This document shows positions 25,479 through 35,254 of a DNA stretch of 64,000 nucleotides, in pieces. The DNA is from Betaproteobacteria bacterium. GTDB taxonomy: Bacteria > Pseudomonadota > Gammaproteobacteria > Burkholderiales > Burkholderiaceae_C. The stretch lies in assembly GCA_016868355.1 (NCBI GenBank), contig VGHB01000003.1, positions 62,001 to 126,000 of the forward strand. Direction: 5' to 3'. The notes below the pieces were generated by a model that saw nothing but the letters and a program-made list of their open reading frames with translations, was not told the DNA's origin and did no database searches. Both the position numbers and the translations under genes were made by a program. How positions within the stretch are numbered: position 1 is the first letter of the stretch; every line of letters begins with the position of its first letter.

Positions 25479-26541
25479 TCAGGACTTCTTCGGTGCCGTC
25501 ACCGGCTCGTCCTTCTTGCCCTTGTTCTCGGGAATAAAGGGGCTCCAAGGCTGCGCCTTCACAGGGCCGGGCGTCTTCCACACCACACTGAACTGGCCAT
25601 CGGCCTTGACTTCGCCAATAAACACGCTCTTGTGCAGGTGGTGGTTTTTCTCGTCCATCTTAGAGGTGATGCCCGAGGGCGCGGTGAAGGTCTGGCCAGC
25701 CATGGCTGCAATCACCTTGTCGGCGTCGGTGGTCTTGGCCTTCTCCACAGCCTGCTTCCACATGTAGATGCCAATGTAGGTGGCCTCCATCGGGTCGTTG
25801 GTCAGCGGCTTATCCTTGTGACCCGGCAGGTTCTTGGCCTTGGCATAAGCGGACCACTTTTTGGTGAACTCGTCATTGGCCGGCGCCTTGATCGACATGA
25901 AGTAGTTCCAGGCGGCCAGGTGGCCCACAAGCGGCTTGGTGTCCACGCCGCGCAGTTCTTCTTCGCCCACTGAGAAGGCCACGACCGGTACGTCGGTGGC
26001 CTTTAGGCCTTGGTTGCCCAGCTCCTTGTAGAAGGGCACGTTGGAGTCACCATTGATGGTGGAAACCACTGCGGTCTTCTTGCCCTCGCCGGCGAACTTC
26101 TTGATCTTGGCGATGATGCCCTGGTAGTCGGCGTGGCCAAAGGGGGTGTACTCCTCCAAGATGTCGGCATCGGCCACACCCTTGCTCTTGAGGAACGCGC
26201 GCAGGATCTTGTTGGTGGTGCGCGGGTAGACATAGTCCGTGCCCAGCAACACGAAGCGCTTGGCGCTGCCGCCGTCCTTGCTCATCAGGTATTCCACGGC
26301 GGGAATGGCCTGCTGGTTGGGAGCTGCACCGGTGTAGAAGACGTTCTTGCTGAGCTCTTCGCCTTCGTACTGCACGGGGTAGAACAGCAGCGAGTTGAGC
26401 TCTTCATAGACCGGCAGCACCGACTTGCGGCTCACGCTGGTCCAGCAACCAAAGGTAACGGCCACCTTGTCTTTGCTAATGAGCTGGCGGGCCTTCTCGG
26501 CAAACAGCGGCCAATAACTTCAGGTGGTGACGGCGGTTCAT
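25479..26541 (-). pseudogene. urtA: urtA, urea-binding protein gene, internally deleted and frameshifted
   Basis: The gene for the periplasmic urea receptor is broken. ATG 26541, with GGAG nine bases upstream, opens MNRRHHLKLLAA, a normal UrtA signal-peptide beginning, but the frame stops at TAG 26478-26476 after 21 codons. The rest of UrtA runs in another frame: from 26513 it reads WPLFAEKARQLISKDK, then VAVTFGCWTSVSRKSVLPV and on to a normal C-terminus at 25479 (328 residues from GTG 26465). In intact homologues the WPLFAEK segment lies near residue 85, so about 75 codons including the signal-peptide end and first lobe strand are missing. TGGCCGCTG (26513-26505) fits both sides of the junction, suggesting deletion between short direct repeats. 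No exportable product seems possible. Assembly error is the alternative. Confidence 0.85.
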
Positions 26542-26626
26542 GAGTGGTTTCTCCAAAAAATTGCGCGACGATGAAGAGGCGCCCCTCGGGCGCTGCGGGA
26601 CTGCAAATAGAATTGCTGCTGCGTGC

Positions 26627-26642
26627 AGCAAAGGCCGTGCCA
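26627..26642 (-). promoter_or_regulatory. Sigma-54 (RpoN) -24/-12 promoter for urtABCDE
   Basis: Read on the minus strand: TGGCAC-GGCCT-TTGCT, an exact match to TGGCAC-N5-TTGCW with GG and GC separated by ten bases. It points toward urtA; transcription should begin about 12 bases beyond the GC, leaving a leader of about 75 bases before ATG 26541. rpoN itself is at 8091-9728. Confidence 0.8.
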
Positions 26643-26840
26643 ACCCCGCGCATTAGGAAAAGCTTGCTAATTGGCGTACCGACCCGCCTTAACAGCCTGT
26701 ACGGCACCGACTTGGGCGCCGGTGGCGCCCAAACGTGGGGCGCAGCGCGGCTGTGTGCGCCAAGCGCCACCTGCTTTGGTGCGCTGTTGGTGGCCGCCCG
26801 ACCCATGTTTACAGACCAACGGATCAAGACTGCAAAAGCC

Positions 26841-26869
26841 TTGCACCAAAGGCCCTGAACTTGCATAGA
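26841..26869 (+). promoter_or_regulatory. Weak sigma-70-like promoter candidate for ureA
   Basis: TTGCAC (26841-26846), 17 bases, then CATAGA (26864-26869), 31 bases before ureA. Only moderate agreement with consensus; the spacing is ideal. Confidence 0.3.
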
Positions 26870-26900
26870 CTGACACGGTCGCTCTGAACCAACAGCCACC

Positions 26901-27203
26901 ATGGACCTGACCCCGCGCGAAAAGGACAAGCTCCTGATCTTCACCGCTGCTTTGGTGGCCGAGAGGCGCCGCGCACGCGGGCTCAAGCTCAATCACCCAG
27001 AGGCGGTGGCCCTGATCACCGCGGCCATCATGGAAGGTGCGCGCGACGGCCGCACCGTGGCGCAGTTGATGAGCGATGGCAAACAAGTCCTGCGCCGAGA
27101 CGAGGTGATGGATGGCATTCCTGAAATGATTCCCGACATCCAGGTGGAAGCCACCTTTCCTGACGGCACCAAGCTGGTGACGGTTCACCAACCGATTGCC
27201 TGA
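26901..27203 (+). CDS. ureA: Urease subunit gamma
   Basis: A 100-residue structural subunit of the nickel enzyme that splits urea to ammonia and carbamate. The sequence is near-invariant for Ure[34 protein letters not shown] and the end [13 protein letters not shown]. Length is exactly usual. First gene of the plus-strand ureA-orf-ureB-ureC-ureE-ureF-ureG series. Confidence 0.97.
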   Translation: MDLTPREKDKLLIFTAALVAERRRARGLKLNHPEAVALITAAIMEGARDGRTVAQLMSDGKQVLRRDEVMDGIPEMIPDIQVEATFPDGTKLVTVHQPIA

Positions 27204-27283
27204 GGCCGAACCAAAGCGTGCCGCTCGAATTCACGCCTCCGACAACCGAAAACCCTCCACCCGTCAACTTTGGAGACCCCAGC

Positions 27284-27511
27284 ATGAAGACCCCTAGCGC
27301 AGCACGCCGGTTTTGGCCCTACACCGCAGCCCGCCCAGCGGCCCTCGGCACAGCCACGGTTGTGGCGCTAGGACTGGTATCGCAGGTCGCCTGGGCCCAC
27401 GAGGGCCATGGCGCCTGGGGCGAGTTGCACGCGCACGGCGACACGCTGTGGGGCCTGGCCGCGCTGGCCGTAGCAGTGCTCGTGGGCTTGGTCTTGGGGA
27501 GGCGCAAGTGA
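27284..27511 (+). CDS. Small His-rich membrane protein between ureA and ureB
   Basis: A 75-residue protein of unknown family. A long signal-like segment (about residues 20-38, ending VSQVAWA) is followed by [15 protein letters not shown], with four His and two acidic residues in a short stretch, then one transmembrane helix ([18 protein letters not shown]) and a basic end (RRK). GGAG lies about ten bases before ATG 27284. Its stop overlaps the ureB GTG by four bases, so it is part of the urease operon. Position and His content suggest nickel binding or transport support, an inference only. The longer reading from 27218 is unlikely. Confidence 0.75.
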   Translation: MKTPSAARRFWPYTAARPAALGTATVVALGLVSQVAWAHEGHGAWGELHAHGDTLWGLAALAVAVLVGLVLGRRK

Positions 27512-27816
27512 TCCCCGGCGAGCTCTTGTGCGACGACGGCGAGCACCTGCTCAACCCCGGACGCCGCACGCTGACCCTGGTGGTGCAGAACACGGGTGAC
27601 CGCCCGATACAAGTGGGTTCCCACTACCACTTTGCCGAAACCAACAGCGCCCTGCAGTTCGATCGCGTGGCAGCGCGTGGCATGCGGCTGAACATCGCCA
27701 GCGGGACGGCGGTGCGATTCGAACCCGGCCAACAACGCACCGTTGAACTGGTGGACTACGCAGGCGCTCGCCAGGTGTGGGGCTTTCGGGGCGATGTGCA
27801 AGGGAGTTTGTCATGA
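27508..27816 (+). CDS. ureB: Urease subunit beta
   Basis: A 102-residue structural subunit. From GTG 27508 it reads MIPGELL, then [28 protein letters not shown] and [18 protein letters not shown], all hallmark UreB. Both ends overlap neighbours by four bases (GTGA with the His-rich gene, ATGA with ureC), showing tight coupling. A longer frame from 27313 is only the open upstream part of that frame. Confidence 0.97.
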   Translation: MIPGELLCDDGEHLLNPGRRTLTLVVQNTGDRPIQVGSHYHFAETNSALQFDRVAARGMRLNIASGTAVRFEPGQQRTVELVDYAGARQVWGFRGDVQGSLS

Positions 27817-29570
27817 GCCGCATCGGGCGACGTGCTTACGCGGAGATGTATGGCCCCACCGTGGGCGACCGCCTGCGCCTGGCCGACACCGCCCTGGTCA
27901 TTGAGGTTGAACAAGACATGACCTTGCGCGCCGAGGGCTACGGCGAAGAGGTGAAGTTCGGTGGTGGCAAAACCATCCGCGATGGGATGGGCCAATCCCA
28001 GCGCCCAAACGGCCCGGGCATGAAGGACGCGGTGGATTGCGTGATCACCAACGCGGTGATCATCGACCACTGGGGCATCGTCAAGGCCGACATCGGCATA
28101 CGCGGCCAACGCATTGCGGCTATTGGCAAGGCCGGCAATCCCGATGTGCAGCCAGGCGTGGACATCGTGATCGGCCCGGGCACCGAAATCATCGCCGGCG
28201 AAGGCCTGATCGTCACACCCGGCGGCATTGACACCCACATCCACTTCATCTGCCCGCAGCAGATCGAAGAAGCGCTGTCCAGCGGCATCACCACCATGTT
28301 CGGTGGCGGAACGGGCCCAGCCACCGGCACCTTTGCCACCACCTGCACGCCCGGCCCCGAAAACATCGCGCGCATGCTGCAGTCTGCCGACGCCTTCCCG
28401 ATGAACCTGGGCTTCTTGGGCAAGGGCAACGCCAGCCGCCCGGAATCCTTGCGCCAGCAAATCGAGGCCGGCGTGGTGGGCATGAAGCTGCACGAGGACT
28501 GGGGCTCCACGCCCGCAGCCATCGACAACTGCCTCAGCGTGGCCGAGGAAACCGACACCCAGGTGGCCATCCACACCGACACGCTCAATGAAAGCGGCTT
28601 CGTGGAGGACACAATCGCCGCCTTCAAGGGCCGCACGATTCATAGCTTTCACACCGAAGGCGCGGGTGGTGGGCATGCGCCAGACATCATGAAGGTGGTG
28701 GGCCTAGACAACGTGCTGCCCTCCTCCACCAACCCCACACGGCCCTACACGGTCAACACCATTGACGAGCACCTGGACATGTTGATGGTGTGCCATCACC
28801 TGGACGCGGGCATCGCTGAAGACCTGGCTTTTGCCGAGAGCCGCATACGCCGCGAAACCATTGCAGCTGAAGACATCCTGCACGACCTGGGTGCAATCAG
28901 CATGTTCAGCAGCGACAGCCAGGCGATGGGCCGGGTAGGCGAGGTGATCATCCGCTGCTGGCAAACCGCGCACAAGATGAAGGTGCAGCGGGGCGGGCTG
29001 GGTAATGCCTCCATGCGCGGGGGCCTCTTGGGTGGAGACAACGACCGCCATGACAACGCGCGGGTCAAACGCTACATCGCCAAGCTGGCGATCAACCCGG
29101 CCCTGACCCATGGGATTGCTCACGAAGTGGGCAGCATCGCGCCAGGCAAGTGGGCCGACATAGTCTTGTGGCGGCCAGCCTTCTTTGGTGTGAAGCCCAG
29201 CCTGGTGCTCAAGGGGGGCCTCATTGCCATGGCCGCCATGGGCGACCCCAATGCCAGCATTCCGACGCCCCAGCCGGTGCACATGCGGCCGATGTTCGGT
29301 GCGTATGGTGGTGCGCGGGCAGCCACTTCGATCACTTTTCTGAGCCAGGCTGCTGTGGCTGCAAGCGTCCCGCAACGCTTGGGACTGCGCAAGGCAATTT
29401 CCTCGGTGCGGGGCTGCCGCGGCGTGCGCAAGGCCGACATGGTGCACAACGGCTGGACACCCCATATGGAAATTGATGCGCAAACGTATGAAGTGCGCGC
29501 CGACGGTGAGTTACTCAGCTGCGAGCCTGCTGACGAACTCCCCATGGCCCAACGCTACTTCCTCTTCTGA
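27813..29570 (+). CDS. ureC: Urease subunit alpha (catalytic)
   Basis: A 585-residue catalytic subunit carrying the two-nickel centre. Nickel ligands are all present: His142 and His144 (DTHIHF), the carbamylated Lys225 (GMKLHEDWG), His254 (AIHTDT), His280 (HSFHTEG) and Asp368 (SSDSQ). The flap MVCHHLD (His328-His329) is intact. It is about 15-18 residues longer than most UreC, chiefly because the segment after KVQRG (residues 395-416, Gly-rich) is about ten longer than in Klebsiella-type enzymes. Ends with the standard [10 protein letters not shown]. Confidence 0.97.
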   Translation: MSRIGRRAYAEMYGPTVGDRLRLADTALVIEVEQDMTLRAEGYGEEVKFGGGKTIRDGMGQSQRPNGPGMKDAVDCVITNAVIIDHWGIVKADIGIRGQRIAAIGKAGNPDVQPGVDIVIGPGTEIIAGEGLIVTPGGIDTHIHFICPQQIEEALSSGITTMFGGGTGPATGTFATTCTPGPENIARMLQSADAFPMNLGFLGKGNASRPESLRQQIEAGVVGMKLHEDWGSTPAAIDNCLSVAEETDTQVAIHTDTLNESGFVEDTIAAFKGRTIHSFHTEGAGGGHAPDIMKVVGLDNVLPSSTNPTRPYTVNTIDEHLDMLMVCHHLDAGIAEDLAFAESRIRRETIAAEDILHDLGAISMFSSDSQAMGRVGEVIIRCWQTAHKMKVQRGGLGNASMRGGLLGGDNDRHDNARVKRYIAKLAINPALTHGIAHEVGSIAPGKWADIVLWRPAFFGVKPSLVLKGGLIAMAAMGDPNASIPTPQPVHMRPMFGAYGGARAATSITFLSQAAVAASVPQRLGLRKAISSVRGCRGVRKADMVHNGWTPHMEIDAQTYEVRADGELLSCEPADELPMAQRYFLF

Positions 29571-29632
29571 CAGAAACCCCGGGCCCGGCCCCCATACTGA
29601 ACCTTGAGCGCGGACATGCGCGTAGCCTGCAC

Positions 29633-30187
29633 ATGTTGACGATACACAAGCTGATGAGCCAACCCAAGCTTGCGCCTGTGCTGCTGCAGCGCTTGGCAAC
29701 CGTGGAGCTGGACTGGGACACCCGACAGAGAAGCCGCTTCGAAGCCCTCGACTCTGATGGCGTGCGCCTGGCTGTGTTTCTGCCGCGGGGCAGCGTGGCT
29801 CGCGGTGGCGATGTGTTGGTGGCTGAGGACGGCTCGATGCGCCGCGTGCTGGCCAAGGCCCAAACGCTGATGAAGGCACGCATCTGCGCTGAACACGGCA
29901 GTGTCTTCGACCTGATGCGCGGTGCTTACCACCTCGGTAACCGGCACGTGCCTTTGGAGTTGCAACGCGATTGGCTCAAGCTGGAGGCCGACCCCGTGTT
30001 GGCCGAGCTCCTGGCGGGCTTGCACCTGATCGTGGAAACCGTGTCCGAGCCCTTCGAGCCTGAGGGGGGCGCCTATGGGCGCGGCGCGCTGATGGGGCAC
30101 GGACATGGACATCACCGTCATGACCACAGCCCGATGCACACACACCAGCACGCTGCTGAACACCGACATGACCCGACCGCCGGCTGA
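29633..30187 (+). CDS. ureE: Urease accessory protein UreE (nickel metallochaperone)
   Basis: A 184-residue chaperone that hands nickel to UreG/urease. The C-terminal domain shows YHLGNRHVPLEL with the conserved metal-binding His and PFEPEGGAYG. The tail after residue 155 is His-rich (GHGHGHHRHDHS, then HTHQHAAEHRHD), which usually stores extra nickel. The N-terminal peptide-binding domain is normal in length. The tail overlaps the start of ureF in another frame. Confidence 0.93.
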   Translation: MLTIHKLMSQPKLAPVLLQRLATVELDWDTRQRSRFEALDSDGVRLAVFLPRGSVARGGDVLVAEDGSMRRVLAKAQTLMKARICAEHGSVFDLMRGAYHLGNRHVPLELQRDWLKLEADPVLAELLAGLHLIVETVSEPFEPEGGAYGRGALMGHGHGHHRHDHSPMHTHQHAAEHRHDPTAG

Positions 30188-30887
30188 ACCGCCGCCCCCA
30201 GGGAGCCGTCAGCCACAGATCCTGCTGCAGTTGATGTGGTTGGCCTCTCCGGCTTTGCCAGTGGGGGGCTTCAGCTACTCAGAGGGCCTGGAGGCCGCTG
30301 TAGAGGCACGTCTGGTACACGATGAAATCAGTGCTTCGGTTTGGCTGTTGGACCAACTGCAGCTGGTTGTGATTCGCTCAGAGTGGGCGGCCGTGATGCG
30401 GGCGCACGCAGCCTTTGCGGCACACAACGCATCGGACATACAGACCATCAACGAGTGGGTGATGCACACGCGCGAGACACGCGAATTTCGTTTGCAAGCC
30501 GAGCAAATGGGGCGCTCTTTGGCCGACTGGCTGCTGCAACGCTACCCTCAAGAGTCCCGCGTTCAAGCCCTGCGCGCTCTGCGCCCGGCCCCGACATGGC
30601 CGGTGGCCTTCGCGCTGGCCGGTGTGCTGGCCGGTGCGCGGGTGGCTGATGTGTTGATGGCCCACGGCTTCAGCTGGGCAGAGAACCAGGTGCAGGCAGT
30701 GATCAAGTGCATACCGCTGGGCCAATCAGCGGGCCAGCGGGTACTGCAAAAACTCAGCCAGGCACTGCCCGGCGCGCTGCGCAGCCGATTGGAGACGCCG
30801 GTCGAAGAGGCCCAGGCCTACACCCCTGGCCTGGCCATCCACAGTGCTTGGCATGAGCAGCAGTATTCACGTTTGTTCCGTTCCTGA
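30168..30887 (+). CDS. ureF: Urease accessory protein UreF
   Basis: About 239 residues; acts with UreD as the GTPase-regulating part of the activation complex. LQLMWLASPALPVGGFSYSEGLEAAVE is the UreF N-terminal signature and the protein ends normally with AWHEQQYSRLFRS. ATG 30168 lies 20 bases inside the end of ureE; an in-frame ATG at 30105 would add 21 residues read from ureE's His codons and is less likely. Confidence 0.93.
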   Translation: MTRPPAEPPPPGSRQPQILLQLMWLASPALPVGGFSYSEGLEAAVEARLVHDEISASVWLLDQLQLVVIRSEWAAVMRAHAAFAAHNASDIQTINEWVMHTRETREFRLQAEQMGRSLADWLLQRYPQESRVQALRALRPAPTWPVAFALAGVLAGARVADVLMAHGFSWAENQVQAVIKCIPLGQSAGQRVLQKLSQALPGALRSRLETPVEEAQAYTPGLAIHSAWHEQQYSRLFRS

Positions 30888-30902
30888 ATTGAAAGAACCT
30901 CC

Positions 30903-31556
<654 letters not shown>

Positions 31557-31886
31557 GTGCCGCCGAGGGATGCGGTCACATGTCCATGGCCGGGCGGTGT
31601 TCCTCGCATGGTACGAAGCGCCAGCGGCCCACCAGCAAGAACAGCCAGGTGAACACCGCGGTGAATATCGGCGACACCAGCGCAGCTCCCGTGCCGGCAT
31701 CGCCCAGCAGGCGCGGGCGTCGGCGGGCCGCAACCGGCCCAGGCTCAGCGGCAGCTGCAAGTGGCGCGACGACGCCTCAAACAGGACGAGGCCTGGCTGC
31801 AGCAACGGCTGGCAGCCGTGGCCCAAGCCAAAGCAGCCCTGAACGCCAGCATGGGCAAGTTGAGCAACCCCTGCACAGAGCGGCGC
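31557..31886. other. Non-genic stretch between ureG and mnmE with coding relics
   Basis: About 330 bases with no convincing gene. On the minus strand, one frame ending at 31576 reads a membrane-like tail (SPIFTAVFTWLFLLVGRWRF, then VPCEEHRPAMDM) that opens after a stop and has only a GTG at 31677 as a possible start. On the plus strand, about 31730-31870 reads an Ala/Gln-rich coiled-coil-like segment (RQLQVARRRLKQDEAWLQQR) without a start of its own. Both could be decayed gene pieces. No terminator for ureG or mnmE is clear. Confidence 0.45.
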
Positions 31887-33299
31887 CTACTTCCCGATGC
31901 AAAAGCTGGAGAAGATGGCGCCCAGAAGGTCGTCGGCACCGACCTGCCCCGTGATCTCGCCCAGCGCAAGGTGGGCGCAGCGCAGCTCTTCGGCCAGCAG
32001 GTCCAGCGCCGGTTCGCGGTGCTGCATCTGCGCCTGGGCCTGCGCCAGGTACGCCGCTGAACGCTGCAAGGCCTGCAAGTGGCGGGTGCGGGCCAGGGCC
32101 ACGCCTTCGGGCATGGCCTGCCAGCCTGCGCGGGTCAACAAGGCCTGGCGCAGCGCATCCAGGCCTTGTCCAGTCTGGGCCGACACCGCCAAGGCCCCGC
32201 TTGGGCAGGCCTGCGGCGCCACCGCATCTGCTTTATTGAAAACGACCATCAGGCGCTCTTGAGGCACCCCTTGGGCCTGCAACGCTTGCACGATGGCCCG
32301 GTCGGCCTCATCGTAGGCCGCCTGGCCGCAGCGCGCGAGGTCGCGAACAAACAGGACCGCGTCAGCCCCGCGTATGGCCTCCCAGCTGCGCTGGATGCCG
32401 ATGCGCTCAACCTCGTCGCTGGCCTGCTCGGTGTGCCGCAGCCCTGCGGTGTCCACCACATGCAGCGGCACCCCTTGAATCTGTAGCACCTGCTCAATGC
32501 GGTCGCGCGTGGTGCCGGCCACGGGTGTGACGATGGCCACTGCCTGACCTGCCAGAGCGTTGAGCACCGAGCTCTTGCCCACATTGGGCTGCCCGGCGAT
32601 CACCACCCGCAGCCCCTCACGCAGCAGCACCCCCTGCCGCGTTTGGTCCATCACATCCTGCAGCGACTGCACGATGGCCTCAAGCTGCCCCTGGGCATCG
32701 GCCTTTTGCAGGAAGTCGATCTCTTCTTCAGGGAAGTCCAGCGTGGCCTCCACCAGCGTCCGCAGGCGCAGCAGGCGTTGCGCCAGCTCGTCGATACCTG
32801 ACGAAAACGCGCCCTGCAGGGACCGCGCGGCCGAGCGTGCAGCCGCCTGCGTGCCTGCGTCGATCAGGTCGGCCACCGCCTCGGCCTGCGCCAAGTCGAG
32901 TTTGTCGTTGAGGAAGGCGCGGCGCGTGAACTCGCCGGGCTCGGCCAGGCGCAAGTGCGGGAGAACGGGGCCTTGCTCAACCACAGCAGCTGCGGCCTGC
33001 AAGCAACGCTGCACCAACATTTGCAGCACCACAGGCCCGCCATGGGCCTGCAGCTCCAGCACGTCCTCACCCGTGTAGGAGTGCGGCGCCTCGAAGAACA
33101 GGGCCAGACCCTGGTCGATCGCCTGGCGCTGTTCGTCCAGGAACGCGGTGTAGGTGGCGCGCCGCGCCTCCAGCAGCCGGCCGCATAGGGCTTGCGCCAG
33201 GGGTCTCAGGCCGCGCCCCGACACCCGCACAATGCCCACTGCACCGCGACCCGGCGCAGTGGCCACCGCCACGATGGGGTCCAGATCGCCGGGCATCAC
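31887..33299 (-). CDS. mnmE: tRNA uridine-5-carboxymethylaminomethyl modification GTPase MnmE
   Basis: A 470-residue GTPase that with MnmG modifies the wobble uridine of several tRNAs. The N-terminal folate-binding part begins [22 protein letters not shown]; the helical domain follows; the inserted G domain contains [22 protein letters not shown] and NKAD; the chain ends with the invariant Cys in FCIGK. Length is normal. Three bases separate it from the yidC stop, so it is the last gene of the rpmH-rnpA-yidD-yidC-mnmE operon. Confidence 0.96.
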   Translation of the reverse strand: MMPGDLDPIVAVATAPGRGAVGIVRVSGRGLRPLAQALCGRLLEARRATYTAFLDEQRQAIDQGLALFFEAPHSYTGEDVLELQAHGGPVVLQMLVQRCLQAAAAVVEQGPVLPHLRLAEPGEFTRRAFLNDKLDLAQAEAVADLIDAGTQAAARSAARSLQGAFSSGIDELAQRLLRLRTLVEATLDFPEEEIDFLQKADAQGQLEAIVQSLQDVMDQTRQGVLLREGLRVVIAGQPNVGKSSVLNALAGQAVAIVTPVAGTTRDRIEQVLQIQGVPLHVVDTAGLRHTEQASDEVERIGIQRSWEAIRGADAVLFVRDLARCGQAAYDEADRAIVQALQAQGVPQERLMVVFNKADAVAPQACPSGALAVSAQTGQGLDALRQALLTRAGWQAMPEGVALARTRHLQALQRSAAYLAQAQAQMQHREPALDLLAEELRCAHLALGEITGQVGADDLLGAIFSSFCIGK

Positions 33300-33302
33300 C
33301 CG

Positions 33303-35003
33303 CTACTTGCCAAGCACGCCCAACTGCTTGTTGATCATCCACTGCTGCGCGATCGACAGGATGTTGTTCGTCAACCAGTACAGCACCAGGCCGGCCGGGA
33401 AGAAGAAAAACATGAAGGAGAAGGCGATGGGCATGATCCACATCAGCTTGGCCTGCACGGGGTCTGGCGGCGTGGGGTTTAACCATGTTTGCAGCAGCGA
33501 GGACGCGGTCATCAACAGCGGCAGGATGAAGTAGGGGTCTTTGGCCGCCAGGTCGCTGATCCAGCCCACCCACGGCGCGTTTCGCATCTCGACGCTGGAC
33601 AGCAGCACCCAGTACAGGGCGATGAAAAAGGGCATCTGCACCAGGATGGGCAAGCAGCCGCCCAGCGGGTTGACCTTCTCTTCCTTGTAGATACGCATCA
33701 TTTCCTGCTGCATCTGTTGGGGCTTGTCTTTCAGGCGCTCGCGCATTTCCATGATGCGCGGGTTGATCGCCTTCATCTTGCCCATACTGCGGTAGGCGCT
33801 GGCGTTGAGCCAGTAAAACGCCGCCTTGAGCAGGAACACCAAGGCCACGATGGCCCATCCCCAGTTACCGATCACGCCGTGCAGCATGTCGAGCAGCCAG
33901 AACAGCGGCTTGGCCAGCACGGTGAACCAGCCGTAGTCTTTCACGAGCTCCAGGCCCGGGGCCAAGCCGGCGAGCTTCTTTTCTTCCTGTGGCCCGGCAA
34001 ACAGCCGCGCCTCATGGACTGCCTGCGCACCAGGCGCCACGGAGCCCAGGGGCACAACGGTAGCAATGGAGTACAGGTTGTCGCTCACTTTGGCGGTGCG
34101 GTACTCGCGCGCTTGGCGCTCAGCGAGGATCCAGGCCGCGGCGAAATAGTGTTGCACCATCGCCACCCAACCATCTTCAGCCGACTTCTCGTGCTCAGCC
34201 TTGTTCTTTTCGATGTCCTTGAAATCCAGCTTCTGGAACTTTTTGGCCTCGGTGTACAGGGCTGGGCCGGTGAAGGTGAAGTAGAAGGCCGACTCACCTG
34301 GAGGCGGATTGCCGTCTCGCACCAGCTGCAAGTAGAGCTGCGGCTCAATGGCCGCCTCGCCGCCGTTGAAAACCTCATGTTTGACGCCGATGGCGTAGTC
34401 GCCGCGCTTGAAGGTGTAGGTCTTGACGAGCTTGACGCCGCTGGCGGCCGCGGGGGTTTCGAAACGCACCACCAGGCTGGCCTGGCCGTCCTTGAGCTCG
34501 GTTTCTTGGCTGGCCAGCAGCAAGGTGCTCAGGTGGTTGGGCAGCACCACCCCCGCCTGGTTGGTGATCAGTCCCGTTTGGGCCAGGTACACCCGCTGGG
34601 CAGACTGGTCAAACAACACCACCTGGCGGTCGGGCACCTCAGGGTCGCGGTGACGCAACAGCTCAAGCTTTTGGAGCTCGCCACCCCGGGTGCTGAAGGT
34701 GGCCTTGACCAGGTCCGTGGTGACGGTGAAGGTTCGCGCCGAGGCTGAAGGCGCGCTGCCAGGGACGGCCGCTGCCGGGCCGGCGCCGGAGGAAAGCGCC
34801 GGTGTGGGCACCCCACCAGCCGAGGCCGACGGCACGGCCGCAGGTGCCGCGCCCACAGGGGCCTGTGGCGCTGGCGCAGCGGCCTTGGGTGCTGCTGGCG
34901 AGAACATCGAGGGTTGCCCGTTGTGTTTTTGCCAGGCGTCCCACAGCAACACAAGCGACATCGTGAAAATCACCCACAGCAGGGTGCGGCGCATATCGGT
35001 CAT
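33303..35003 (-). CDS. yidC: Membrane protein insertase YidC
   Basis: A 566-residue inner-membrane insertase/foldase. First membrane helix (LLWVIFTMSLVLLWDAW) with the conserved RRTLLWV start, then a Pro/Ala-rich linker, the large periplasmic domain and five C-terminal helices including PFFIALYWVLLSSVEMR and the Gly-Gly-Cys-Leu-Pro (GGCLPILVQM) loop. Start 35003 overlaps the yidD stop by four bases; ATG 34994 is an alternative nine bases in. Confidence 0.95.
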   Translation of the reverse strand: MTDMRRTLLWVIFTMSLVLLWDAWQKHNGQPSMFSPAAPKAAAPAPQAPVGAAPAAVPSASAGGVPTPALSSGAGPAAAVPGSAPSASARTFTVTTDLVKATFSTRGGELQKLELLRHRDPEVPDRQVVLFDQSAQRVYLAQTGLITNQAGVVLPNHLSTLLLASQETELKDGQASLVVRFETPAAASGVKLVKTYTFKRGDYAIGVKHEVFNGGEAAIEPQLYLQLVRDGNPPPGESAFYFTFTGPALYTEAKKFQKLDFKDIEKNKAEHEKSAEDGWVAMVQHYFAAAWILAERQAREYRTAKVSDNLYSIATVVPLGSVAPGAQAVHEARLFAGPQEEKKLAGLAPGLELVKDYGWFTVLAKPLFWLLDMLHGVIGNWGWAIVALVFLLKAAFYWLNASAYRSMGKMKAINPRIMEMRERLKDKPQQMQQEMMRIYKEEKVNPLGGCLPILVQMPFFIALYWVLLSSVEMRNAPWVGWISDLAAKDPYFILPLLMTASSLLQTWLNPTPPDPVQAKLMWIMPIAFSFMFFFFPAGLVLYWLTNNILSIAQQWMINKQLGVLGK

Positions 35004-35254
35004 GGAGGGGGTCCGTTGACAGTAGAAGAGGAAGCGGCGGGGACCGGGTCGTGGCCCCCGTCACACCAGGGGTGGCAGCGCAACACGCGCCAGCCAGCCA
35101 GCGCGGTGCCCCGCCAGGCACCGTGGCTTTCCAGAGCCTGCAAGGCATACACCGAGCAGGTGGGTGTGAAGCGACATTGTGTGCCAAGCCAGGGGCTCAA
35201 CAGCAGCCGATAGCCCTTGATAGGCCAAGACAGGATGCGGGCCATGGGGCTCAC
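35000..35254 (-). CDS. yidD: Membrane protein insertion efficiency factor YidD
   Basis: An 84-residue small membrane-associated protein. The signature YRLLLSPWLGTQCRFTPTCSVYALQAL with its Cys residues and CHPWCDGGHDPVP is diagnostic. The first ATG overlaps the rnpA stop and the last bases overlap yidC, both by four, so translation is coupled along the operon. Confidence 0.93.
   Translation of the reverse strand: MSPMARILSWPIKGYRLLLSPWLGTQCRFTPTCSVYALQALESHGAWRGTALAGWRVLRCHPWCDGGHDPVPAASSSTVNGPPP

Larger units (their letters stand above)
26542..26900. other. Divergent intergenic region between urtA and ureA
   Basis: About 360 bases without a convincing gene. It holds the sigma-54 promoter for the minus-strand urt operon (26627-26642) and, nearer ureA, a weak sigma-70-like pair. 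Inverted pieces such as GCGCCGGTGGCGC are present. Two TGCACC/GGTGC-like half-sites (26767-26782 and 26842-26847) could belong to an activator such as NtrC, but no full consensus is present. Confidence 0.6.

Noticed and set aside
26767-26782. NtrC-like site upstream of the sigma-54 promoter
   Set aside because: CCACC and GGTGC halves are separated by six bases rather than five and the left half is imperfect; kept only as a weak hint.
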